A DNA stretch of 13,583 nucleotides from Prevotellaceae bacterium (GCA_031257655.1 JAIROF010000068.1:1-13583); one strand, 5' to 3'. Shown: positions 5,949-11,930, counted from the stretch's first letter. Numbers and translations are program-made. Notes: generated from the letters alone by a model not told the origin.

Positions 5949-7384
5949 TTCTGGAGGGTTTTACGGTTGTTGTAGTCGTGGTAGTAGCCCACCTCAACGT
6001 TTTCGAGCACCGCAATGGCGTCGTCCGTGAGCGAGGCCAGCGAAAAGTACTTGGTGAGCAGGTAGCTGGCCACGGCAAACTTGTCTAATCCCATGAGGCG
6101 GGCGGAGAGGCTGGGGGCGATTTCGCCGGGGATGCCGGCCTGATGCAGCCCCACCACGCCCTGCTCCTGCTCGCCGGTGCGCACGAGGATGAAGCTGGTC
6201 GTCCCCACGCCGCGGTTGGTGAGGTACTGCCCCTGAATCTCCACCTTGTCGCTGGGGATGATGGGCACGCCGCGCCACGTGACGACCGGCACGCCAAACA
6301 CCGCCGTCGTAACGGGCGGCACGCCGCGCCACGTGCACTCCCGCTCAAAGGCCGCCACCGCGCGCGGGTGCGCCAGAAAGAACGAGGGCTTTTTCCAGAC
6401 CAGCGACAGCAGCTCGTCCAGGTCGTCGGGCGTAGGCGAGCCGTAGCGGGTGCTGATGCGGTATCCGGGTTCCACGCTGGCCAGCAGGCCAAAGTTCTTG
6501 TTGTTGATAAGCTCCCACTCCTGCCGCTCCTTTATGCTTTCGATGCTCAGGCGCATTTGCTGCTCCAGCTGGTTGTAGGGGTTGTTGTGCAAGTCGGTAA
6601 CGCGGGTGTGCACGCGCACAACGGTTTGCAGCGTGTTGAGGGGGTACTCGCGGGGCTCCTCCTCGTAGTCGATGTACGTTTCGGGGATGATGTTGTACTC
6701 TTCGTGCCCCGAGGCGAGGTCGATGTGCTTTTCGCCGTGGGCGTTCACCGTAGCTTTCAGGCGGAGGTGCTCGTCGATGGCCGTCTGGAACTGCTCCCGG
6801 AACGTGGGGATGTCCTTAATGATTTCCTCCAACTCGTTGCTGTTGAGCGTGAAGAATATGGCGGGCGTGATAGCCTTTACCGTTACCGACGAGGCCTTGT
6901 CCGAGAGCAGGTTGGCCTCGCCAAAGTACTCTCCTTCGGAGAGGATGGCGATGCGCAGGTCTTCGCCGTGCGTCCCCTTGCTCGAAATCTCCACCTGCCC
7001 CTGCGCCACGATGAAGAATTTTTGGCGGTCTTTTCCCTCCGCAATCAGGTTGTCGCCCAAGCCCGTGCTCTCCACCTGAAACTTCTTTGCCAGCCGGTTT
7101 ACGATGTCGGGCTCGATGTGGGCAAACAGCGGGATTCTTCTGAACGATTCCGCCCGGAAGGAGGGGACGCCGTTGAAAAATTCCACTTCAATCCGCTCCG
7201 CTTTTTTCAGCTCCACCTTGGTGCGGTTTACGCGGTAGGTTCCCGAATCAACCTGCACCCAGGGGAGCAGCTTTAGCAGCAGGCGGGGGGTGATAGACCC
7301 CATCTGAGGGGGCGTTTTGGTGGTCGTTGCCAGCTTTTTTGCAGTCGTCGTGGTGATGCTGCGCTGTAGCTCATTTTGTGCCAT
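5945..7384 (-). CDS. Family 2B encapsulin shell protein with inserted cNMP-binding-type domain
   Basis: A 479-residue HK97-fold shell subunit. Residues about 12-55 (LATTTKTPPQ, ITPRLLLKLLPW, GTYRVNR) match the N-terminal arm of SrpI-type family 2 encapsulins. The fold resumes at about 233 with IPETYIDYEEEPREYPL, HTRVTDLHNNPY, IESIKERQEWELIN, GSPTPDDLDELLSLVWKKP and FFLAHPRAVAAFERE, and runs to the C-terminus. Between them (about 82-205) sits a cyclic-nucleotide-binding-type beta-barrel with FFIVAQGQVEI (123-133) and GEYFGEANLLSD (151-162). No helix-turn-helix follows, so this is not a Crp/Fnr regulator. Family 2A shells lack the insert and are about 310 residues. The next gene, overlapping by 4 bp, is the desulfurase cargo. 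The gene follows a 277-bp spacer with an inverted repeat. Confidence 0.93.
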   Translation of the reverse strand: MAQNELQRSITTTTAKKLATTTKTPPQMGSITPRLLLKLLPWVQVDSGTYRVNRTKVELKKAERIEVEFFNGVPSFRAESFRRIPLFAHIEPDIVNRLAKKFQVESTGLGDNLIAEGKDRQKFFIVAQGQVEISSKGTHGEDLRIAILSEGEYFGEANLLSDKASSVTVKAITPAIFFTLNSNELEEIIKDIPTFREQFQTAIDEHLRLKATVNAHGEKHIDLASGHEEYNIIPETYIDYEEEPREYPLNTLQTVVRVHTRVTDLHNNPYNQLEQQMRLSIESIKERQEWELINNKNFGLLASVEPGYRISTRYGSPTPDDLDELLSLVWKKPSFFLAHPRAVAAFERECTWRGVPPVTTAVFGVPVVTWRGVPIIPSDKVEIQGQYLTNRGVGTTSFILVRTGEQEQGVVGLHQAGIPGEIAPSLSARLMGLDKFAVASYLLTKYFSLASLTDDAIAVLENVEVGYYHDYNNRKTLQK

Positions 7385-7460
7385 GAGAATGTGAATTTTG
7401 AGTTTTTTTAATTATGAATTCAACTTTTAAAAGTGAGTAATTGCGTACGTCGAAAGCTTT

Positions 7461-7538
7461 TCTCTGTGGTTCTCTGTGAAACCTCCGTGCAATACTAACA
7501 CAGAGCAACGCAGAGGCTTCACAGAGGAGCACAGAGGG
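7461..7538. repeat. Imperfect inverted repeat of CTCTGTG/CACAGAG units
   Basis: The left arm (7461-7489, with CTCTGTG and TCTGTGAA blocks) pairs with the right arm (7499-7538, with CACAGAG and TTCACAGA blocks) around a short loop. This is a dispersed-hairpin type element. It lies between the JAMM gene and the shell gene, so it could end or attenuate transcription entering the shell-cargo pair. No TAnnTTTG promoter was found in this spacer on the minus strand. Confidence 0.75.
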
Positions 7539-7633
7539 CTTACGCCGAAATCAGAGCGTTTTCATATAGCTAAAATGCAATTTATTCATTTTTATTTGTT
7601 TGAATTTTTGCACTTAGTTTGCTTAATGGGTGA

Positions 7634-7675
7634 CTAATTCCTAATTCTTAATTCTTAATTCCTAATTCCTAATTT
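7634..7675. repeat. Heptanucleotide repeat (CTAATTC)6 over the JAMM stop codon
   Basis: Six copies of CTAATTC and close variants (TTAATTC, CTAATTT). The JAMM protease stop codon (complement of 7662-7664) and its last two codons lie inside the array. Confidence 0.93.
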
Positions 7676-8063
7676 TTATTTCCACCGGTTTCACCTTTCC
7701 CTCCCGGATGGAGAAGGCTTTGATGACCGGATTTTCTTTTTCCTGCAGCGAAAGGATGATGTAGGTAATGTTTGGGTCGAAGGCCAGCCGGATGTCCTCC
7801 TCCGAGGGTCGGGCGGGCGATTCGGGGTGGCTGTGGTAGTTGGCGATGATTTGCCGGCCTTTTCCCCGCGCTTCCCGCAGCACCCGAAACTGCTCTTGGG
7901 GGTCAAAGGAAAAATGCGCTGGGCTATGGTCAACGTTAGTCAGCGGGTACAGCTCCACCGCCTCGCCGTCTTTGCCCACCAGCAGGCCGCAGGCTTCATT
8001 CGGCAGCTCGCTCCGTGCCTGCGCAACAATCCGATCTACGATATCTTGAGGAATGAAAATCAT
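7662..8063 (-). CDS. JAMM/MPN-domain zinc metalloprotease (Mec/HcyD/QbsD-like)
   Basis: A 133-residue single-domain protein of the prokaryotic JAB1/MPN (JAMM) family, zinc peptidases that cut after the C-terminal glycines of ubiquitin-like proteins. The active site is complete: Glu23 in NEACGLLVG, then His77, His79, Ser87 and Asp90 in HSHPESPARPSEED, fitting H-x-H-P-x6-S-x2-D. Known relatives free cysteine from CysO (Mec), or trim extra residues from QbsE (QbsD) or HcyS (HcyD). Here the carrier at 10319-10531 has two residues beyond its glycines, so it is the probable substrate. The ATG at 8063 was chosen; a TTG at 8069 would add two residues. Heptamer arrays lie on both sides of the gene. 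Confidence 0.88.
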   Translation of the reverse strand: MIFIPQDIVDRIVAQARSELPNEACGLLVGKDGEAVELYPLTNVDHSPAHFSFDPQEQFRVLREARGKGRQIIANYHSHPESPARPSEEDIRLAFDPNITYIILSLQEKENPVIKAFSIREGKVKPVEIKIRN

Positions 8064-8067
8064 TTTC

Positions 8068-8102
8068 AATTAGGAATTAGGAATTAAGAATTAGGAATTA
8101 AG
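8068..8102. repeat. Heptanucleotide repeat (AATTAGG)5 upstream of the JAMM gene
   Basis: Five copies of AATTAGG with AATTAAG variants begin 4 bp before the JAMM start codon. The rest of the spacer (8103-8286) is AT-rich with scattered related fragments; no gene or clear promoter was seen in it. Confidence 0.93.
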
Positions 8103-8286
8103 GGCTAATAATTGATAATTAAACGCTAATGGTTAAGTGTTGAAAATTAGGAATTGGGCTTACTTCGGAAAATGGCTGAGCTGCGTTTCTTTTTTGATTT
8201 AAGCGATTACTTATGCTCTATGAATCGAATCTATGCTCCTGTCGCCCATTTGCTCACCGATTTATCAGCAAACATCGTGCGTTAGC

Positions 8287-8328
8287 CCATTAACCATTAA
8301 CCATTAACCATTAACCGTTAACCATTAT
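8287..8328. repeat. Heptanucleotide repeat (CCATTAA)6 over the tusA-like stop codon
   Basis: Six copies of CCATTAA, the last two with one change each. The stop codon of the TusA-like gene (complement of 8311-8313) and its last codons (Val-Asn-Gly) lie in the array. It is the same unit as at the desulfurase 3' end. Confidence 0.94.
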
Positions 8329-8544
8329 TTCGATGTTATAGATTCCGGGCGTCTCCGTTTCCTTTACCGACAAGACCTTAAAGCCCTGCTCGGCGGCGCT
8401 TTTCGGGACGTTGTCCAGCGGCTCGCCTTCCGTCACCTTCACGTTCAGGACGTCGCCCGGCTGAAGCCTACTCAGCGCAAGCTTCGTTTTAACGAACGTC
8501 ATTGGGCAATGCTCTTTTGTGACATCTAAATTGTAAACAGACAT
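8311..8544 (-). CDS. tusA: TusA/SirA-like sulfur-relay protein
   Basis: A 77-residue protein of the TusA/SirA/YedF family, small cytoplasmic proteins that carry sulfur as a cysteine persulfide from desulfurases to acceptors. The N-terminal strand NLDVTKEHCP leads to the conserved Cys13, and the rest (LQPGDVLNVKVTEGEPLDNVPKSA and GFKVLSVKE blocks) fits the fold. The usual CPxP motif reads CPMT here (13-16), so the second proline is lost while the reactive cysteine is kept. It stands alone between two repeat-filled spacers but is on the same strand as the desulfurase, DsrE-like and E1-like genes, which are natural partners for a persulfide carrier. Confidence 0.87.
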   Translation of the reverse strand: MSVYNLDVTKEHCPMTFVKTKLALSRLQPGDVLNVKVTEGEPLDNVPKSAAEQGFKVLSVKETETPGIYNIEIMVNG

Positions 8545-8552
8545 TGTTAATT

Positions 8553-8629
8553 AATTAGGAATTAGGAATTAGGAATTAGGAATTAAGAATTAAGAATTAG
8601 GAATTAGGAATTAGGAATTAAGAATTAGG
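8553..8629. repeat. Heptanucleotide repeat (AATTAGG)11 upstream of the tusA-like gene
   Basis: Eleven copies of AATTAGG, three of them AATTAAG, begin 8 bp before the start codon. Nothing gene-like was seen between this array and the next hairpin array. Confidence 0.94.
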
Positions 8630-8761
8630 AATTTAACTTTCGTAAGTTTCCTGATTCGTTGATTATTACTATTCTACAATTGTTGCGCTTTTATAAATCA
8701 ATGAAAAACAGCTATTTTTGTTCGCAAGGCACACAACTTTTCTTTGCTATCGTTGCGTGCT

Positions 8762-8941
8762 CCGTCCCGTAAGGACGGAATGTCGGTAGAAAACGGAATG
8801 TCCACGCTATCGCTCCGTCCCGTAAGGACGGATGTCGGTAGAAAACGGAATGCCCACGCTATCGCCCCGCTCCGTCCCGTAAGAACGGAATGTCGGTAGA
8901 AAACGGAATGCCCACGCTATCGCCCCGTCCCGTAAGGACGG
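8762..8941. repeat. Array of four hairpin repeats, period 53-57 bp
   Basis: Four copies of CCGTCC-CGTAA-GGACGG (6-bp stem, 5-nt loop) start at 8762, 8815, 8872 and 8925; the third has AGAACGG. They are joined by a conserved linker of the form AATGTCGGTAGAAAACGG and AATGCCCACGCTATCGC. The array lies downstream of the dsrE-like gene and could end transcription of the cysK operon or protect its 3' end. Confidence 0.9.
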
Positions 8942-8972
8942 AATGTAGGTAGAAAAAAACGACGCCCTTTTA

Positions 8973-9004
8973 TTCCTAATTCCTAATTCCTAATTCTTAA
9001 TTCC
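8973..9004. repeat. Heptanucleotide repeat (TTCCTAA)4 after the dsrE-like gene
   Basis: Four copies of TTCCTAA/TTCTTAA (AATTAGG on the other strand) followed by a partial copy. The array ends one or two bases short of the stop codon of the DsrE-like gene. Confidence 0.9.
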
Positions 9005-9005
9005 T

Positions 9006-9497
9006 TCAGATGAACAGCGTTTGTCCGCCTTCGGAGAGGGTGAGGAAGGAGGCTACGCCCAGCACATCTTTTACCTCCGGGATGAAGTCGCTTTTTTGCA
9101 GGCCCAAGACGTGCATCGCCATTTCGCAGGCGTAGAAGTTAATACCCAGGAGCTTTGCGGCTTCCACCAGCTCCTCAAGGGTGGCCACGTTGTTTTTGCG
9201 CATGAGGTATCGGAATATTTTGGGGCTAATGCCCAAAAAGTTGAGGCGGCTCACCGGCGCGGCCTTCAGCCCGCCCATCATGAGGCCGAATACCTTCGGC
9301 AAAAATCCCTTGCCTACGGGGGAGCGCCCTTTCTTTAGCTTGATGGCGTCCAGCCCCCAGAAGGTGAAGAAAAGGTTGACCTCGTACCCTACGGCTGCCG
9401 CTCCCGTGGCCAGCGTGAAGACGGCGGTCAGCTTGTCGAAGTCGCCGCTGAAGGCGATGATGGATAGCTTTTTTGCTTGTTGTGTTGCGTTTGCCAT
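9006..9497 (-). CDS. DsrE/DsrF-like sulfur-transfer family protein
   Basis: A 163-residue protein of the DsrE/DsrF/DsrH-like superfamily, DrsE_2 type. Members bind or pass persulfide sulfur and often occur with TusA and rhodaneses. Features are KLSIIAFSGDFDKL (10-23), the hydrophobic block NLFFTFWGLDAIK (41-53) and a single cysteine, Cys124, in NFYACEMAMHVLGL; this is the usual reactive-cysteine position. The start codon is 6 bp after the stop of the E1-like gene, so it is the last gene of the cysK operon. The exact acceptor is unknown. Its two hydrophobic stretches make membrane association possible. Confidence 0.87.
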   Translation of the reverse strand: MANATQQAKKLSIIAFSGDFDKLTAVFTLATGAAAVGYEVNLFFTFWGLDAIKLKKGRSPVGKGFLPKVFGLMMGGLKAAPVSRLNFLGISPKIFRYLMRKNNVATLEELVEAAKLLGINFYACEMAMHVLGLQKSDFIPEVKDVLGVASFLTLSEGGQTLFI

Positions 9498-9503
9498 TGC
9501 TTT

Positions 9504-10319
9504 TTAGTGTTTTTTGCGGTCGGCGATGTCGCACGCCGCCTGTTCGTAATCTATTAGCTGTGTTATCGTAGGATGCGCCCCGCATACCGGGCACTTATCC
9601 GAACGTTTCGTTTTAATCGTCCTGAAGTCCATCGTTTTTGCGTTAAACGAGAGGAGCTTGTTGGTCAGCAGCTCGCCCACGCCGGTGAGGTACTTGAGGG
9701 CTTCTGCCGCCTGAATGGTACCCAACATGCCGGCAATGGCGCCCAGCACGCCCGCCTGCGAGCAGGTGGGGACGGCGTTGGGGGGCGGCGGGGCGTGGAA
9801 CAGGCAGCGGTAGCAGGCTGCCCCCGGCGCGTAGGTCAGCGTTTGCCCGTCGAAGCGGAGGATGCCGCCGTGCGAAAACGGCTTGCCCTGCATGACGCAG
9901 GCGTCGTTGATCAGGAACTTCACCGGAAAGTTGTCCGTGCCGTCCACCACGAAGTCGTAGCTGCGGATGACCTCCGGCGCATTTTCGGCCGTGAGCAGCG
10001 TTTGGTAGGTGGTAACCTGCACGTCTGGGTTGAGGCGGTTGATTTTTTCCTTTGCCGAAATCACCTTTGGCTTCCCCACATCGGGCGTAAAGTGGATGAT
10101 TTGGCGCTGCAGGTTGCTCAGGTCTACCACGTCGCCGTCGATAATGCCGATGTTGCCCACGCCGGCTGCGGCAAGGTAAAACGCCACCGGCGCGCCCAGC
10201 CCGCCGGCGCCTACCACCAGCACCTTTCCCCGGCTTATCTTTTCCTGCCCCTCTACCCCCACGTCCTGAAGGAGGATGTGGCGGCTGTACCTGTTTATCT
10301 GGTCTTCTGTAAAATCCAT
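9504..10319 (-). CDS. ThiF/MoeB/HesA-type E1-like adenylyltransferase
   Basis: A 271-residue enzyme that uses ATP to adenylate the C-terminal glycine of a ubiquitin-like sulfur carrier so that sulfur can be added as a thiocarboxylate. It has the nucleotide-binding loop GAGGLG (37-42), NLQRQIIH (69-76), the DGTDN segment (126-130), a cysteine in PTCSQAGVLG (Cys186) at the position of the ThiF/MoeB conserved cysteine, and paired zinc-binding cysteines CYRC (169-172) and CPVC (243-246). There is no C-terminal rhodanese domain, so sulfur must come from another protein. The ATG overlaps the carrier stop codon by one base (TGATG). The paired carrier gene makes that protein its substrate. Thiamin or molybdopterin use is possible, but no other gene of those pathways is present. 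Confidence 0.92.
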   Translation of the reverse strand: MDFTEDQINRYSRHILLQDVGVEGQEKISRGKVLVVGAGGLGAPVAFYLAAAGVGNIGIIDGDVVDLSNLQRQIIHFTPDVGKPKVISAKEKINRLNPDVQVTTYQTLLTAENAPEVIRSYDFVVDGTDNFPVKFLINDACVMQGKPFSHGGILRFDGQTLTYAPGAACYRCLFHAPPPPNAVPTCSQAGVLGAIAGMLGTIQAAEALKYLTGVGELLTNKLLSFNAKTMDFRTIKTKRSDKCPVCGAHPTITQLIDYEQAACDIADRKKH

Positions 10320-10531
10320 CAGCAGCGCCCTCCTCCCATGAAGTACAGGAAATCGACCTCGTCGCCGTCCTTTAGCGCGGTGTCCTCGTAGCGTTCGCGC
10401 TGCACAAACTCCTCGTTGAGCTGCACCGAAACCATGTCGGGCTGTACGATGTTGTTGAGCGCAATCAGCCGGGCAAGCGTTGTTGCGCTTTCCAGCTCCT
10501 GCGGCTTTCCGTTTACGGTTATTTTTGCCAT
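10319..10531 (-). CDS. ThiS/MoaD-like sulfur-carrier protein with C-terminal GGG-Arg-Cys tail
   Basis: A 70-residue beta-grasp protein of the ThiS/MoaD family. It starts MAKITVNGKPQEL and has LKDGDEVDFLYFMGGG near the end, as in ThiS-type carriers. Carriers must end in Gly-Gly to be adenylated. This one continues after Gly66-Gly67-Gly68 with Arg69-Cys70 and then the stop, which overlaps the start of the E1-like gene, so the tail is real if the bases are right. It implies processing before activation, as in QbsE (trimmed by the JAMM protein QbsD) and HcyS (trimmed by HcyD). The gene lies 29 bp after cysK, which points to cysteine synthesis rather than thiamin, but the latter is not excluded. 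Confidence 0.9.
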   Translation of the reverse strand: MAKITVNGKPQELESATTLARLIALNNIVQPDMVSVQLNEEFVQRERYEDTALKDGDEVDFLYFMGGGRC

Positions 10532-10560
10532 TTTGTTGTTGCTATTTTACGGGTTTTTCG

Positions 10561-11496
10561 TTACTCAATATGGTAGAGGGGCGTTGACAGGTATCGCTCG
10601 CCCGTGTCCGGGAGGATGGCCACAATGGTTTTGCCTTTATTTTCTATTCGCTTGGCCACCTGTATTGCGGCGTAGGCGGCGGCGCCGGAGGAGGCTCCCA
10701 CCAGCAGCCCCTCCTCGCGGGCGAGCAGGCGGCTTACCTCAAACGCCTCCTCGTTTTTGACCTTAAATATTTCGTCCACCACCTTCGGGTTGAACACCTT
10801 GGGGACAAATCCCGCCCCGATGCCCTGTATTTTGTGCGGCCCCGGCTTTCCGCCGGAGAGCACCGGCGAATCGAACGGCTCCACGGCGATGACCTTTACG
10901 GCGGGGTTGCGCTTTTTGAGCGCTTCGCCGGCGCCGGTAACCGTTCCGCCCGTGCCCACGCCCGAAATGAAGACGTCCACCGTTCCGTCCGTATCCCGCC
11001 ATATCTCCTGCGCCGTGGTAGCCCGGTGCACCTGCGGGTTGGCGGGATTTTGGAACTGCTGGGGGATGAACGCGTCGGGGTGCTGCCGTTGCAGCTCCTC
11101 CGCCTTGCGGATGGCGCCGCCCATGCCCTCAAAGCCGGGCGTGAGCACGAGCTCTGCGCCTAAAGCCCTCAGCAGGCTGCGGCGCTCAACGCTCATGGTG
11201 TCCGGCATGGCGAGGATGAGCCGGTAGCCCTTGGCCGCCGCGATAAACGCCAGCGCAATGCCCGTATTGCCGCTCGTAGGCTCAATAATGATGCTGCGGG
11301 GCGTGAGCAGCCCCCGCGCCTCGGCGTCCTCAATCAGCGCCAGCCCAATCCGGTCTTTGACGCTCCGGGCGGGGTTAAGGTATTCCAGCTTGCCCAGAAT
11401 GCGAGCGCTCGTGCTGATAGCTTTCTCTATTTTACTTAGCTCAAGAAGCGGCGTGTTGCCAATCAGGTCTGTGAGCTTTTTTGCAATTTTTGCCAT
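10561..11496 (-). CDS. cysK: Cysteine synthase (O-acetylserine sulfhydrylase)
   Basis: A 311-residue fold-type II PLP enzyme that makes cysteine from O-acetylserine and a sulfur donor. It has LIGNTPLLEL (11-20), the PLP lysine Lys47 in NPARSVKDRIG, the substrate loop TSGNTG (74-79), the phosphate loop GTGGT (181-185), GASSGAA (267-273) and the CysK-type ending DTGERYLSTPLY. The ATG at 11496 fits the family start; an upstream ATG at 11556 would add 20 residues and lies in a terminator hairpin. It is the first gene of the cysK-carrier-E1-dsrE operon. Free sulfide is the usual donor. The adjoining carrier suggests a protein thiocarboxylate as an alternative, which cannot be decided from motifs. 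Confidence 0.93.
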   Translation of the reverse strand: MAKIAKKLTDLIGNTPLLELSKIEKAISTSARILGKLEYLNPARSVKDRIGLALIEDAEARGLLTPRSIIIEPTSGNTGIALAFIAAAKGYRLILAMPDTMSVERRSLLRALGAELVLTPGFEGMGGAIRKAEELQRQHPDAFIPQQFQNPANPQVHRATTAQEIWRDTDGTVDVFISGVGTGGTVTGAGEALKKRNPAVKVIAVEPFDSPVLSGGKPGPHKIQGIGAGFVPKVFNPKVVDEIFKVKNEEAFEVSRLLAREEGLLVGASSGAAAYAAIQVAKRIENKGKTIVAILPDTGERYLSTPLYHIE

Positions 11497-11519
11497 GATG
11501 ATAGTGTCAGTTAGCTCCG

Positions 11520-11527
11520 CAAAAGTA
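11520..11527 (-). promoter_or_regulatory. -7 element (TACTTTTG) of the cysK operon promoter
   Basis: Read on the minus strand, 11527-11520 is TACTTTTG, matching TAnnTTTG, 23 bp before the cysK start codon. At the -33 position 20 bp upstream there is TTT rather than TTG, within the T run of the adjoining hairpin. The leader would be short, about 15-20 nt. Confidence 0.45.
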
Positions 11528-11544
11528 GGGGTTATTATCAGAAA

Positions 11545-11572
11545 AAAAAATACCATGTTGATGGTATTTTTT
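11545..11572. terminator. Bidirectional terminator-like hairpin upstream of cysK
   Basis: A perfect 12-bp inverted repeat (AAAAAATACCAT, loop GTTG, then ATGGTATTTTTT). It has a T run on the 3' side when read on either strand, so it could terminate in both directions. It lies directly upstream of the cysK -7 element and would shield the operon from upstream transcription. The central G/C content is low, so strength is uncertain. Confidence 0.5.
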
Positions 11573-11596
11573 GCCCAAAGGGGAAGTTTTTTTCGG

Positions 11597-11772
11597 GGGT
11601 GATTTTTGGGGGGGGCGCGCTACGGAAAAGCTTGCGTTGCAGTAGCGCAATGCCTCTTCCCCAGGAAACGCCTCCGGAGTTTTCAAGTGCCGTCCCCTGC
11701 GGGACTGCCTGCGGGAGGGAAAGAGATACCGATTGCCGCAGCGGTTGTCAACGAAAAAGTCGAAAATTTCGG
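11597..11772. other. Spacer without a recognised gene
   Basis: Short reading frames exist on both strands, but none shows a convincing protein. A small stem GTCCC-CTGC-GGGAC lies near 11692-11705 within a repeat-like segment. The codon pattern on the minus strand around 11630-11700 looks like part of a dispersed repeat, not a conserved gene. Confidence 0.4.
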
Positions 11773-11930
11773 ATGCCACACGTTGAGGCAATCGACCCCG
11801 GAGCTTTAGCCCTACTAATAGCGATTGATGCCGCTGCCGGAGCTGTCCGGGTTTGCTTTGGCGGGCGGTACCGCGCTTGCGCTCAAGCACGGGCATTGTA
11901 GCGCTATTGGCGTGGATTTATACTCCCCTC
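11773..11930 (+). pseudogene. Decayed fragment of an AbiEii-type nucleotidyltransferase (DUF1814)
   Basis: Starting at ATG 11773 the frame reads MPHVEAIDPGALALLIAIDA, like the N-terminus of AbiEii/AbiGii-family nucleotidyltransferases (type IV toxin component). At about 11825 the similarity moves to another frame: LPELSGFALAGGTALALKHG, then HCSAIGVDLYSP, matching the family signature of an LxGGTALAL block followed by GHRxSxDLDxF. So one frameshift is present. The GHR arginine is Cys here, and the sequence ends near 11930 just before a hairpin repeat. Only about 50 of a normal 200-300 codons remain. No cognate antitoxin gene was seen. Confidence 0.55.

Noticed and set aside
5945..7384. Crp/Fnr-type transcription regulator
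   Set aside because: A cNMP-type domain is present but no helix-turn-helix follows; the flanking parts match encapsulin shell sequence.
8064..8069. TTG start for the JAMM gene two codons upstream
   Set aside because: An ATG lies at 8063 next to the family start, and the TTG is partly made by the flanking heptamer array.
9504..10531. Thiamin biosynthesis genes thiS-thiF
   Set aside because: No thiC, thiG, thiH or thiE is present and the flanking genes are cysK, dsrE-like and JAMM. The assignment remains open, but a cysteine role fits better.
11497..11556. Longer cysK start giving 331 residues
   Set aside because: The added 20 residues are encoded by the terminator hairpin and promoter and do not match the family; the ATG at 11496 does.
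11507..11896. 129-residue minus-strand open frame in the spacer
   Set aside because: Its composition is unlike the neighbouring proteins, it runs through the cysK promoter and terminator, and it lies opposite the nucleotidyltransferase remnant.
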